From the NCBI GenBank assembly GCA_019136395.1, contig JAGVUH010000473.1:1-14302 (forward strand): a DNA stretch of 14,302 nt. Reading direction: 5' to 3'. This document shows, in pieces, positions 7,064 to 13,474 of the stretch. The notes below the pieces were generated by a model that saw nothing but the letters and a program-made list of their open reading frames with translations, was not told the origin of the DNA and did not search any database. Positions within the stretch are counted from its first letter, which is position 1. Every line of letters starts with the position of its first letter. Position numbers and translations under genes: made by a program. This DNA comes from Gammaproteobacteria bacterium. Lineage in GTDB: Bacteria > Pseudomonadota > Gammaproteobacteria > Chromatiales > Chromatiaceae.

Positions 7064-8347
7064 TCAGGAGCGACTGGCGGTGGTCAGGGGTCCGCACCAG
7101 GCTTCCGGATTCTCCGGCTGGCTGTCACGGCGGATGGCGAAATAGAGCGCCGCCGTCTTGCGACCGCCACTCGCCCCGCTGAGAGCGATCACCTCCCCCA
7201 CGCCCACCCATTCACCAGTCTCCTTGAGCAGGCTCTGATTGTGGCCATAGAGACTCATGTAGCCCTCGTCATGGTCGATGATGATCAACTGACCAAAACC
7301 GCGCAACCAATCGGCATAGACCACCCGCCCGTGGTGAATGGCCCGCACCTCGGAACCCTCACGGACGCCGATCAGGACACCATCCTGAACCTTGCTCCCC
7401 TCGGCCCGTTCCCCGAACCGGCTCAGCAACAAACCGCCGTTCGCCACGGGCCAGGGCAGCTGACCACGGCGGCTGGCGATGGGCTGGGGGTCGAGATTGA
7501 CCTCCGGCATGATCATCCCCTGGCGCTCGAGTTGGGTGACCAGGGCGCGCAGATGCTCCGTGTCCTCCCGCAAGATCTCCGCCTGTTCCGCGCCCCCGGC
7601 AATCTGCTGTTCCAGTTCGGTCAATAGCGCGGAACGCTGGGACTGGGTTTGCGCCAACCGCTCCCGCATATCCTTTTGGCGCCCCGCCAACATGGCCAGG
7701 CGCTGGGTCTCCTCGGCGGTCTCGGCACGAAGGCGCTCAAAATTCTCCGCCCGAGCGGTGAAACTGTCGAGACGCCCCAGCCGGTAACGGTTCAGGTAAC
7801 CGTAATAGGACATCAGCCGACCCTGCCGGGCGATATCCTGTTGATCGAGAAGCAGGCGGAGATTTTCGTGATTGCCCAAGGTATGGGCGGAGCGAATCAG
7901 GGCGGCCAGGGATCGGCGTTCCCGCTCCAGGGCGGCCCGTTCCGCCTCCAGGTCCTGCTGCAGGCATGCCTGGACCTTGACCTGTTCCTTGATCATGGTC
8001 TCAAGTTGCCGGCTGCCATTGGCCAACTGGGCGATATCGCGTTCGTAGGTCTCCAATTCCCCCAAAAGGGCCTCCCGGCCACGGCGCCGCGCCTCCAGAC
8101 CCCGTTCCAGGTCGGTGAGTTCGGACTCCATCTGCGTCAGGGCCCGCCGCTGAGGCGCAAGGGGATCCGGTTCCGGGTCAGCGCCCAATATCCCCGGCGC
8201 CTGGGCGAGCAGCAGCCCGGCGAGCAGGGCGGGAAGGGTTACGCCGGAGTTCCCTGAGGAATCCGTCAGGACACCCGTCCAGCGCGCTCGGCTTATTTGA
8301 GCCCCCCTCAAGAGCAGGTCTCCCGTCGGCCGGCAGCCGGAGGACAA
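7064..8347 (-). CDS. envC: EnvC-like murein hydrolase activator
   Basis: EnvC is a periplasmic, divisome-associated protein that activates amidases for septal peptidoglycan splitting. A hydrophobic export segment lies at about residues 36-55. A long coiled coil rich in Glu, Arg, Leu and Gln spans about 65-275, and a LytM/M23 domain about 295-410 (LPWPVANGGLLLSRFGE, GVREGSEVRAIHHGRVVYADWLRGFGQLIIIDH, SLYGHNQSLL). The zinc site is degenerate: the HxxxD region reads SKVQDG and the usual HxH reads LYFAIR, so it should be non-catalytic, as known for EnvC. The listed TTG start lacks a ribosome binding site. An in-frame TTG at 8311 with GGGAG 8 nt upstream is better and gives a shorter leader. ctpA follows by 59 bp. 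Confidence 0.9.
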   Translation of the reverse strand: MSSGCRPTGDLLLRGAQISRARWTGVLTDSSGNSGVTLPALLAGLLLAQAPGILGADPEPDPLAPQRRALTQMESELTDLERGLEARRRGREALLGELETYERDIAQLANGSRQLETMIKEQVKVQACLQQDLEAERAALERERRSLAALIRSAHTLGNHENLRLLLDQQDIARQGRLMSYYGYLNRYRLGRLDSFTARAENFERLRAETAEETQRLAMLAGRQKDMRERLAQTQSQRSALLTELEQQIAGGAEQAEILREDTEHLRALVTQLERQGMIMPEVNLDPQPIASRRGQLPWPVANGGLLLSRFGERAEGSKVQDGVLIGVREGSEVRAIHHGRVVYADWLRGFGQLIIIDHDEGYMSLYGHNQSLLKETGEWVGVGEVIALSGASGGRKTAALYFAIRRDSQPENPEAWCGPLTTASRS

Positions 8348-8418
8348 TTGTCAGCAGCGTTACAGGGATGGCACATGGGCGGTAGGTCTGGTTACAAGGC
8401 AATCTTTCCGGGAATGGG

Positions 8419-8424
8419 ATTATA
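8419..8424 (-). promoter_or_regulatory. Candidate -10 box (TATAAT) for the envC-ctpA unit
   Basis: The minus strand carries a perfect TATAAT at 8424-8419, about 72 bp upstream of the listed envC TTG and 108 bp upstream of the alternative TTG at 8311. The -35 region at 16-18 nt spacing is poor (around CTCGGG), so promoter identity rests on the -10 box and its position between divergent genes. Confidence 0.45.
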
Positions 8425-8467
8425 CGGTGATTGGCGGCTGGCCCGAGCAGGCTGGCCTGGAAGCCAC

Positions 8468-8512
8468 AATCAGACCAGCCTCAATCAGACCTTCGCAAAT
8501 CAGACCTTCGCA
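8468..8512. repeat. 15-bp tandem repeat, three copies, upstream of the arsR-type gene
   Basis: Three contiguous 15-bp units lie at 8468-8482 (AATCAGACCAGCCTC), 8483-8497 and 8498-8512 (both AATCAGACCTTCGCA). Copies two and three are identical and copy one shares the first nine bases. They sit in the envC/arsR divergent intergenic region, ending 56 bp before the arsR ATG. They could be a slippage product or iterated protein-binding sites; the sequence alone does not decide. Confidence 0.92.
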
Positions 8513-8568
8513 ATATCTGGCAAAAAAGCTTATTATTAAATTGTTATAGCCTGAACCGAGTTATTTGC
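8507..8568 (+). promoter_or_regulatory. AT-rich promoter/operator region of the arsR-type gene
   Basis: An abruptly AT-rich island (about 8521-8550, centred on TTATTATTAAATTGTTATAG) stands out from GC-rich surroundings directly ahead of the regulator's ATG. A possible -35 TTCGCA at 8507-8512 lies 17 nt before TTATTA at 8530-8535; the match is weak. ArsR-family repressors usually bind AT-rich imperfect palindromes over their own promoter, so an autoregulatory operator here is plausible. No clean palindrome is visible. Confidence 0.35.
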
Positions 8569-8928
8569 ATGGTAGGCCGCATCGACACCCCCCCTTACAT
8601 CGTCAGCCCCGACACCGATCCCGCCCTTGAACTCTTTGGTGACGATGGTGACATCGATCGTGCTTCGCGTTCGCTAAAGGCGATGTCTCACCCCTTGCGA
8701 CTCAAGATCCTCTGCACCCTGGGGGACCGCGAAGTCAGCGTCCAGGATATCGTGGACGACGTTGGGACCTCTCAGAGCAACATCTCCCAACACCTCGCCA
8801 TCCTCCGCGACAAGGGCATTCTGGCCACCCGCAAGGACGCCAATCGCGTCTATTACCGAGTAGGGGACATCCGTACCCTCCAGCTTATCAGCATGATGCG
8901 ACAGGTTTTTTGTCAACAAGGCCACTAA
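8569..8928 (+). CDS. ArsR-family transcriptional repressor with SqrR/BigR-type cysteine pair
   Basis: This is a 119-residue winged-helix regulator from the ATG at 8569. The open frame extends upstream to 8431, but that part encodes the 15-bp DNA repeat and has no family similarity. The core DRASRSLKAMSHPLRLKIL (about 30-48), the recognition region DIVDDVGTSQSNISQHLAIL (60-79) and the wing GILATRKDANRVYYRVGD (83-100) are typical ArsR/SmtB. No ArsR metal motif (ELCVCDL) is present. Cys49 (in KILCTL) and Cys115 (in RQVFCQQ) lie 66 residues apart. These correspond to the redox pair that forms a tetrasulfide bridge in SqrR (Cys41/Cys107) and a disulfide or polysulfide in BigR (Cys42/Cys108). The next gene is a rhodanese. 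Reactive-sulfur sensing is inferred, and the regulated genes are unknown. Confidence 0.85.
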   Translation: MVGRIDTPPYIVSPDTDPALELFGDDGDIDRASRSLKAMSHPLRLKILCTLGDREVSVQDIVDDVGTSQSNISQHLAILRDKGILATRKDANRVYYRVGDIRTLQLISMMRQVFCQQGH

Positions 8929-9015
8929 TCCCCCTCCCCTTTGACCTTATCCTGCCCCCACGCGCTCCGATCCTTCCTCACCCCCTTTCCAACCCTCGCG
9001 CCCTCGCGGGCAAGG

Positions 9016-9045
9016 ATGACGCTTCCGACCCCTGGGGGCTATACT
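9016..9045 (+). promoter_or_regulatory. Candidate sigma-70 promoter for the rhodanese-secB-gpsA genes
   Basis: ATGACG at 9016-9021 (four of six matches to TTGACA), an 18-nt spacer, then TATACT at 9040-9045 (five of six matches to TATAAT). It lies about 80 bp upstream of the rhodanese ATG and 88 bp after the regulator's stop. An 8-bp tandem duplication CCCTCGCG at 8993-9008 lies just upstream. No terminator is visible after the regulator gene, so read-through from it is also possible. Confidence 0.45.
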
Positions 9046-9126
9046 TGCCCGTTCAAGCCAGGTCCGCCCTAACCGACCTCTGGCCAGCTTTTTCCCAGGC
9101 TCACGCCTGACAGCGTTGCGATCACC

Positions 9127-9555
9127 ATGGCCCTGCAGAACATTCCCGAATTCATCTTCAACCACTGGTTCCTGGTCCTGGCTCTGGTCACGACCCTGGG
9201 GTTGTTGGCGCACAACCTCATCCAGGGCAACAAGGGCACGGTGGATCCCTTGGGGGCGACCGACCTCATGAACCGGCGCGAGGCCGTGGTCATCGACGTG
9301 CGTCCCCTAGCGGATTTCGCCCAGGGACACATTCTCAACGCCATCAACCTTCCCATGAACGGGTTCAAAAACCAGATCGCTAGCCTGCACAAACACAAGG
9401 GCAAGCCCATCATCGTTAACTGCCGCTCGGGTTCTCAGTCCGCCATGGCCTGCAAACAGCTCCGCAAGGAGGGCTTTGAGGAGGTGTATAACCTGCGGGG
9501 TGGGATTATGGCCTGGCAGAGCGCTAACCTCCCCGTTACCCGCAAGCGGCGCTGA
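9127..9555 (+). CDS. yibN: Membrane-anchored rhodanese-like protein (YibN type)
   Basis: This is a 142-residue single-domain rhodanese with one N-terminal transmembrane helix (about residues 10-32, FIFNHWFLVLALVTTLGLLA). The rhodanese domain covers about 40-138: VVIDVRPLADFAQGHILNAINLP, active-site loop CRSGSQS with Cys99, then GFEEVYNLRGGIMAW. Such proteins carry a persulfide on the active cysteine and can transfer sulfane sulfur; the domain would be cytoplasmic or membrane-proximal. The gene lies directly upstream of secB, as yibN does in E. coli, although grxC is missing between them. No strong ribosome binding site precedes the ATG. The physiological sulfur donor and acceptor are not evident. 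Confidence 0.9.
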   Translation: MALQNIPEFIFNHWFLVLALVTTLGLLAHNLIQGNKGTVDPLGATDLMNRREAVVIDVRPLADFAQGHILNAINLPMNGFKNQIASLHKHKGKPIIVNCRSGSQSAMACKQLRKEGFEEVYNLRGGIMAWQSANLPVTRKRR

Positions 9556-9607
9556 GCCCCTCGCCGCCCTTCCCCCTTCCCTTCCGCTTTCCCAGGATAT
9601 CGCCACC

Positions 9608-10123
9608 ATGACCGACACTGCCCAGGACCAGCCCCAGCCCCAGGCTCAAGCTCAGGACGAGCGGATGTTCCAACTGCACCGTATCTACATCAAGGACCTG
9701 TCCTTCGAATCCCCCAAGTCACCCCACATCTTCCTCGGCGAATGGCAGCCGAAACATGAGCTCAGCCTCAACACCCAGGTCAACCGTATCGACGAACTGA
9801 CCTTCGAGGTGATCCTGACGGTCACCGTCACCACCCATATCGGCGAACAGACCGCCTTCATCGTCGAGGTCCAGCAAGCGGGCCTGGTGGGTGTCAAGGG
9901 CTTTGCCGAACCGGAACTGGGGCCCCTGCTGGGCGCCTACTGCCCCAACCTCCTTTTCCCCTACGCCCGCGAAGCCATCTCCGACCTGGTCGCCAAGGGC
10001 AGTTTTCCACAGTTGGTCCTGCAACCGGTCAATTTCGAGGTCCTTTACGCCCAGCGCCAGCGGCAGATGATGGACGAGATGCAAAAACAGGCGGGCGCCG
10101 TTCCGAGCCCGACCATCAATTGA
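9608..10123 (+). CDS. secB: Protein-export chaperone SecB
   Basis: SecB is a cytosolic tetrameric chaperone that keeps preproteins unfolded and delivers them to SecA. The protein is 171 residues from the ATG at 9608, which has AGGA 10 nt upstream. The frame is open further upstream, but that part overlaps the rhodanese gene. Family hallmarks are FQLHRIYIKDLSFESPKSP (about 21-39), the acidic and hydrophobic strands through about 100, PELGPLLGAYCPNLLFPYAREAI and LVAKGSFPQLVLQPVNFEVLY. An N-terminal Gln/Pro/Ala-rich tail (residues 3-17) is slightly longer than in E. coli. The gap to the rhodanese gene is 52 bp and to gpsA 58 bp, so co-transcription is likely. Confidence 0.96.
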   Translation: MTDTAQDQPQPQAQAQDERMFQLHRIYIKDLSFESPKSPHIFLGEWQPKHELSLNTQVNRIDELTFEVILTVTVTTHIGEQTAFIVEVQQAGLVGVKGFAEPELGPLLGAYCPNLLFPYAREAISDLVAKGSFPQLVLQPVNFEVLYAQRQRQMMDEMQKQAGAVPSPTIN

Positions 10124-10160
10124 TCCCGCTTCCCTGAAGCTGATCCCGCTTCCCTGAAGC
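10121..10160. repeat. Perfect 20-bp tandem duplication at the secB 3' end
   Basis: TGATCCCGCTTCCCTGAAGC occurs at 10121-10140 and again at 10141-10160 without mismatch. The first three bases of copy one are the secB stop codon, so copy two repeats a TGA just downstream. It fills most of the secB-gpsA gap. Identity of the copies suggests a recent duplication. Confidence 0.95.
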
Positions 10161-10181
10161 CTGGCCCACGCCTTACCGCCC

Positions 10182-11186
10182 ATGAGCAGCGTCCTCGCAC
10201 CGGTCGCAGTCCTCGGCGCCGGCTCCTGGGGCACGGCCCTGGCCCTGGTGATCGCCCGCCATGGTCGCCGGGTCAAGCTCTGGGACCTGTGGGCCGAACA
10301 GGTCGAGGCGCTGATCCATGAGCGGGAAAACCGCCGGTATCTGCCCGGCTTTCCCCTCCCTGACCTTATCGAACCGACCCGCGACCTGAGCCAAGCATTG
10401 GCCGCTGTCCAGGAAGTCCTGATTGTCGTCCCCAGCCATGGCTTTGCGAGCTTGCTGCGCGCCTTACCCCCCCTGGGCCCGGAGGTTGGCCTGACATGGG
10501 CAACCAAGGGCCTAGAGCCGGGGACCAACCGCCTGCTGCACGAGGTGGCCCGTGACATCCTGGGAGAACGTGATCTCGCCGTAGTTTCTGGGCCCAGTTT
10601 CGCCACCGAGGTGGCCAGGGGCCTGCCCACGGCAGTGACCGTGGCCTCCCCCGCACTCATTCAGGCACGCCGGGTAGCCGCTTACCTGCATGGCGAGCGC
10701 TTTCGCGCCTACACCAGCCAGGACCTCGTGGGCGTCCAGGTGGGCGGAGCGGCCAAGAATGTCCTGGCCATCGCCACCGGTATCGCCGACGGCCTGGGCT
10801 TTGGCGCCAATACCCGAGCCGCTCTCATCACCCGGGGCCTGGCGGAATTGACGCGCCTGGGTACGGCCCTCGGCGGACGACCGGAGACCTTCACCGGCTT
10901 GGCCGGGTTGGGGGATCTGGTCCTGACCTGCACCGATGACCAATCCCGTAACCGTCGCTTGGGCCTAGCCCTAGCCCGCGGCGCCAGCCTCGATCAGGCG
11001 CGGCAGGAGATCGGCCAGGAGGTGGAGGGGATCCTGACCAGCCGCGCGGTTCATGGCCTGGCCCAGCGCTTTGGCATCGACATGCCCATCAGCGCCGAGG
11101 TCTATGGCGTTCTCTACGCCGGGACCACGCCAGCGGAGGCGGCGCGCAATCTCCTGGCCCGGGAAGGCAAGTCGGAGTTGGATTGA
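10182..11186 (+). CDS. gpsA: NAD(P)-dependent glycerol-3-phosphate dehydrogenase GpsA
   Basis: GpsA reduces dihydroxyacetone phosphate to sn-glycerol-3-phosphate for phospholipid synthesis in the cytoplasm. It is 334 residues, the usual length. The Rossmann turn GAGSWG is at 12-17, followed by WATKGLE at 106-112, SGPSFATEVARG at 136-147 and VQVGGAAKNVLAIATGIADG at 185-204 with catalytic Lys192. NTRAALITRGLAEL at 210-223, GLGDLVLTC at 242-250 and the substrate-phosphate region DDQSRNRR at 252-259 complete the family pattern. The adjacent secB gene is a conserved partner. No clear ribosome binding site precedes the ATG at 10182; the 20-bp duplication lies just upstream. Confidence 0.97.
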   Translation: MSSVLAPVAVLGAGSWGTALALVIARHGRRVKLWDLWAEQVEALIHERENRRYLPGFPLPDLIEPTRDLSQALAAVQEVLIVVPSHGFASLLRALPPLGPEVGLTWATKGLEPGTNRLLHEVARDILGERDLAVVSGPSFATEVARGLPTAVTVASPALIQARRVAAYLHGERFRAYTSQDLVGVQVGGAAKNVLAIATGIADGLGFGANTRAALITRGLAELTRLGTALGGRPETFTGLAGLGDLVLTCTDDQSRNRRLGLALARGASLDQARQEIGQEVEGILTSRAVHGLAQRFGIDMPISAEVYGVLYAGTTPAEAARNLLAREGKSELD

Positions 11187-11216
11187 GACGGGCGCGCGCC
11201 TAAACGTTCAGCCACC

Positions 11217-11257
11217 TCTCCCCATCCCTCCCTCGCCTGGAGGGAGGGATGGGGAGA
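11217..11257. repeat. Perfect 18-bp inverted repeat between convergent gpsA and trmL
   Basis: The arms 11217-11234 and 11240-11257 pair perfectly around a 5-nt loop (GCCTG). The left arm is pyrimidine-only apart from one A and reads CTCCCCATCCCTCCCTC after its first T. It lies 31 bp after the gpsA stop and is symmetric, so it could act on transcripts from both directions. Neither side has a T tract, so it is not a canonical intrinsic terminator. A REP-like dispersed palindrome is the other reading. Confidence 0.85.
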
Positions 11258-11422
11258 ATTAACGGCTTGACTAACCGTGCCAGTCCAGGCAGCAGTGGGG
11301 ATATGAAGGTTTATGCGCGCGCATGTATCGAACCCTCCCAATTGGCCGCCGTGTAACGTCCACAGGGCAATGTTCCATCTGACCACGCCCGAATCCGCTT
11401 AGCCTTGGTTTTACCCCTGACC

Positions 11423-11442
11423 GATGACTGATGACTGATGAC
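11423..11442. repeat. 7-bp tandem repeat (GATGACT, nearly three copies)
   Basis: GATGACT occurs at 11423-11429 and 11430-11436, then GATGAC at 11437-11442. It lies 36 bp beyond the trmL stop in the gpsA-trmL convergent gap (11187-11477). The rest of that gap holds the inverted repeat at 11217-11257 and a 12-bp palindrome ATGCGCGCGCAT near 11310-11325, with no gene or tRNA that I can support. Confidence 0.85.
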
Positions 11443-11477
11443 CGCTGATGGGTTTCGCGGCCTCGCATTGCCTTTTC

Positions 11478-11948
11478 TCAGGTCCGCCGTGCGCCGGTGA
11501 AACCCTGTTGCCGCCAGGCCTCGTAGAGGATGACGGCGACGGCATTCGACAGATTCAGACTGCGATTACCGGGATGCATGGGGATAAAAAGGCGCTGGTC
11601 CGGTGGCAGGGCCTCGATCAGGTCCTGAGGCAGACCCCGGGTTTCGGGGCCAAACAGCAAGGCGTCACCAGGCTGAAACGCCAGGTCCCCATAGCAGATG
11701 GCACCCCGGGTGGTGCAGGCCAACACCCGGGGCGGAGTCCGGGAGCGCAAATAGGCGCCGTAGTCCGTATGGACCTGAACCTCGGCCCACTCGCGGTAAT
11801 CCAGGCCCGCGCGGCGCAGGCGACGGTCATCGAGGACGAAGCCCAGGGGCTCGATCAGGTGCAGCCTGACGCCGGCGTTGGCGCAGAGGCGCATGATGTT
11901 GCCGGTATTGGGTGGAATCTCGGGCTGGAACAGGACGACATCGAACAT
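11478..11948 (-). CDS. trmL: tRNA (cytidine/uridine-2'-O-)-methyltransferase TrmL
   Basis: TrmL is a SPOUT-fold methyltransferase that 2'-O-methylates the wobble base 34 of tRNA-Leu using S-adenosylmethionine. From the ATG at 11948 it is 156 residues, essentially the family length. The start MFDVVLFQPEIPPNTGNIMR matches the canonical N-terminus. The longer frame to 12008 adds 20 unrelated residues and would overlap the divergent gene. Motifs: NTGNIMRLCANAG (14-26), LLFGPETRGLP (97-107), IPMHPGNRSLNLSNAVAVIL (122-141), the trefoil-knot cofactor site. It converges on gpsA and diverges from the dihydroorotate dehydrogenase gene with a 53-bp gap. The ribosome binding site is weak (GATGAAG directly ahead), so the Met two codons upstream is possible. 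Confidence 0.95.
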   Translation of the reverse strand: MFDVVLFQPEIPPNTGNIMRLCANAGVRLHLIEPLGFVLDDRRLRRAGLDYREWAEVQVHTDYGAYLRSRTPPRVLACTTRGAICYGDLAFQPGDALLFGPETRGLPQDLIEALPPDQRLFIPMHPGNRSLNLSNAVAVILYEAWRQQGFTGARRT

Positions 11949-12001
11949 CTTCATCAGGGGGCCGGACCCAAGGTGTTGCCGGCTCGGGAGCATCATCAGC
12001 C

Positions 12002-12985
<984 letters not shown>

Positions 12986-13030
12986 AGGGAGAGGACCGCT
13001 ACCACTGAAGAGATATCAGGGTGATTTCGT

Positions 13031-13061
13031 TTGGCCCCGCCTCGGCGCCCCGTGCTATATT
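13031..13061 (+). promoter_or_regulatory. Candidate promoter of the 74-residue protein gene
   Basis: TATATT at 13056-13061 matches five of six consensus -10 bases and is AT-rich in a GC-rich context. A weak -35 (TTGGCC at 13031-13036) precedes it at 19 nt. It lies about 70 bp upstream of the ATG at 13130. The rest of the gap after the dihydroorotate dehydrogenase stop (12986-13030) shows nothing recognisable. Confidence 0.35.
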
Positions 13062-13129
13062 AAGATTTCGGCATACACTAAATAGGACCGCGCGAGTTGA
13101 AGTTGCACGGGCCCTTGGGAGAGAGATTC

Positions 13130-13354
13130 ATGAGCGACATCGCGGCGTTGAAGAAAGAAAAGCAAGAGCTGATCGACAAGATGTTGGGCATGCAGCAGCA
13201 GTTCATTGCTCACGAGCATGCCCATGGCGTCACTGGCAAGGATTACTGGGCCTCCGAGGAGGGTCTCCTCGCCAACTATCGTCACGAGTATGCCGAAATG
13301 GCGACGCGTGTCGTGGATCTGGCCCACCAAATCGTGGGTTCGTCGCGCAACTGA
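13130..13354 (+). CDS. Small conserved-looking protein of unknown function (74 residues)
   Basis: I do not recognise this family. The ATG at 13130 is chosen because GGGAGAGA lies 5 nt upstream, the best ribosome binding site in this part of the window. A start at 13097 would add 11 residues without a site. The product is soluble, predicted mostly helical, with no signal peptide or membrane segment. Residues 1-30 are Lys/Glu/Gln-rich and amphipathic (DIAALKKEKQELIDKMLGMQ). A His-rich turn HEHAHGVTGKDYW lies at about 28-40, and a second helix covers about 43-70 (LLANYRHEYAEMATRVVDLA). It is a monocistronic unit with its own candidate promoter and a strong terminator 54 bp downstream, which argues that it is a real, probably well-expressed gene. 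A two-helix hairpin is plausible. Confidence 0.8.
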   Translation: MSDIAALKKEKQELIDKMLGMQQQFIAHEHAHGVTGKDYWASEEGLLANYRHEYAEMATRVVDLAHQIVGSSRN

Positions 13355-13408
13355 GGTTGCCGGGTCCTGGCGCCGCGCTTAATCCCGGCCCACCCGCATC
13401 GATTCCCC

Positions 13409-13437
13409 AAACCCGCGTCCAACGCGGGTTTTTTTTT
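13409..13437 (+). terminator. Strong rho-independent terminator after the 74-residue protein gene
   Basis: The stem ACCCGCGT (13411-13418) pairs with ACGCGGGT (13422-13429) around a 3-nt loop and is extended by A-T pairs at 13409-13410. A run of nine T follows (13429-13437). It is oriented for the plus strand; the minus strand lacks a T tract after the stem, so the convergent downstream gene does not obviously use it. Confidence 0.92.
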
Positions 13438-13474
13438 CGCGCTGGGGCCGTCTTTCCCTTCGAGGTGGTCCGAT

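Noticed and set aside
8178..8402. Minus-strand 74-codon ORF with an ATG and a hydrophobic stretch at the envC 5' end
   Set aside because: It overlaps the envC export segment in another frame and lacks similarity to EnvC. Considered as evidence of a frameshifted envC start, but the envC frame already has its own hydrophobic leader and a TTG with a ribosome binding site at 8311.
8431..8568. Upstream in-frame extension of the arsR-type gene (46 extra codons)
   Set aside because: The extension translates the 15-bp tandem repeat and the AT-rich promoter region, adds residues absent from the family, and has no supporting ribosome binding site.
11300..11345. Possible tRNA-like T-loop (GGTTCGA on the minus strand) in the gpsA-trmL gap
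   Set aside because: No acceptor, D or anticodon arms can be folded around it; the match is limited to seven bases beside an unrelated GCGCGC palindrome.
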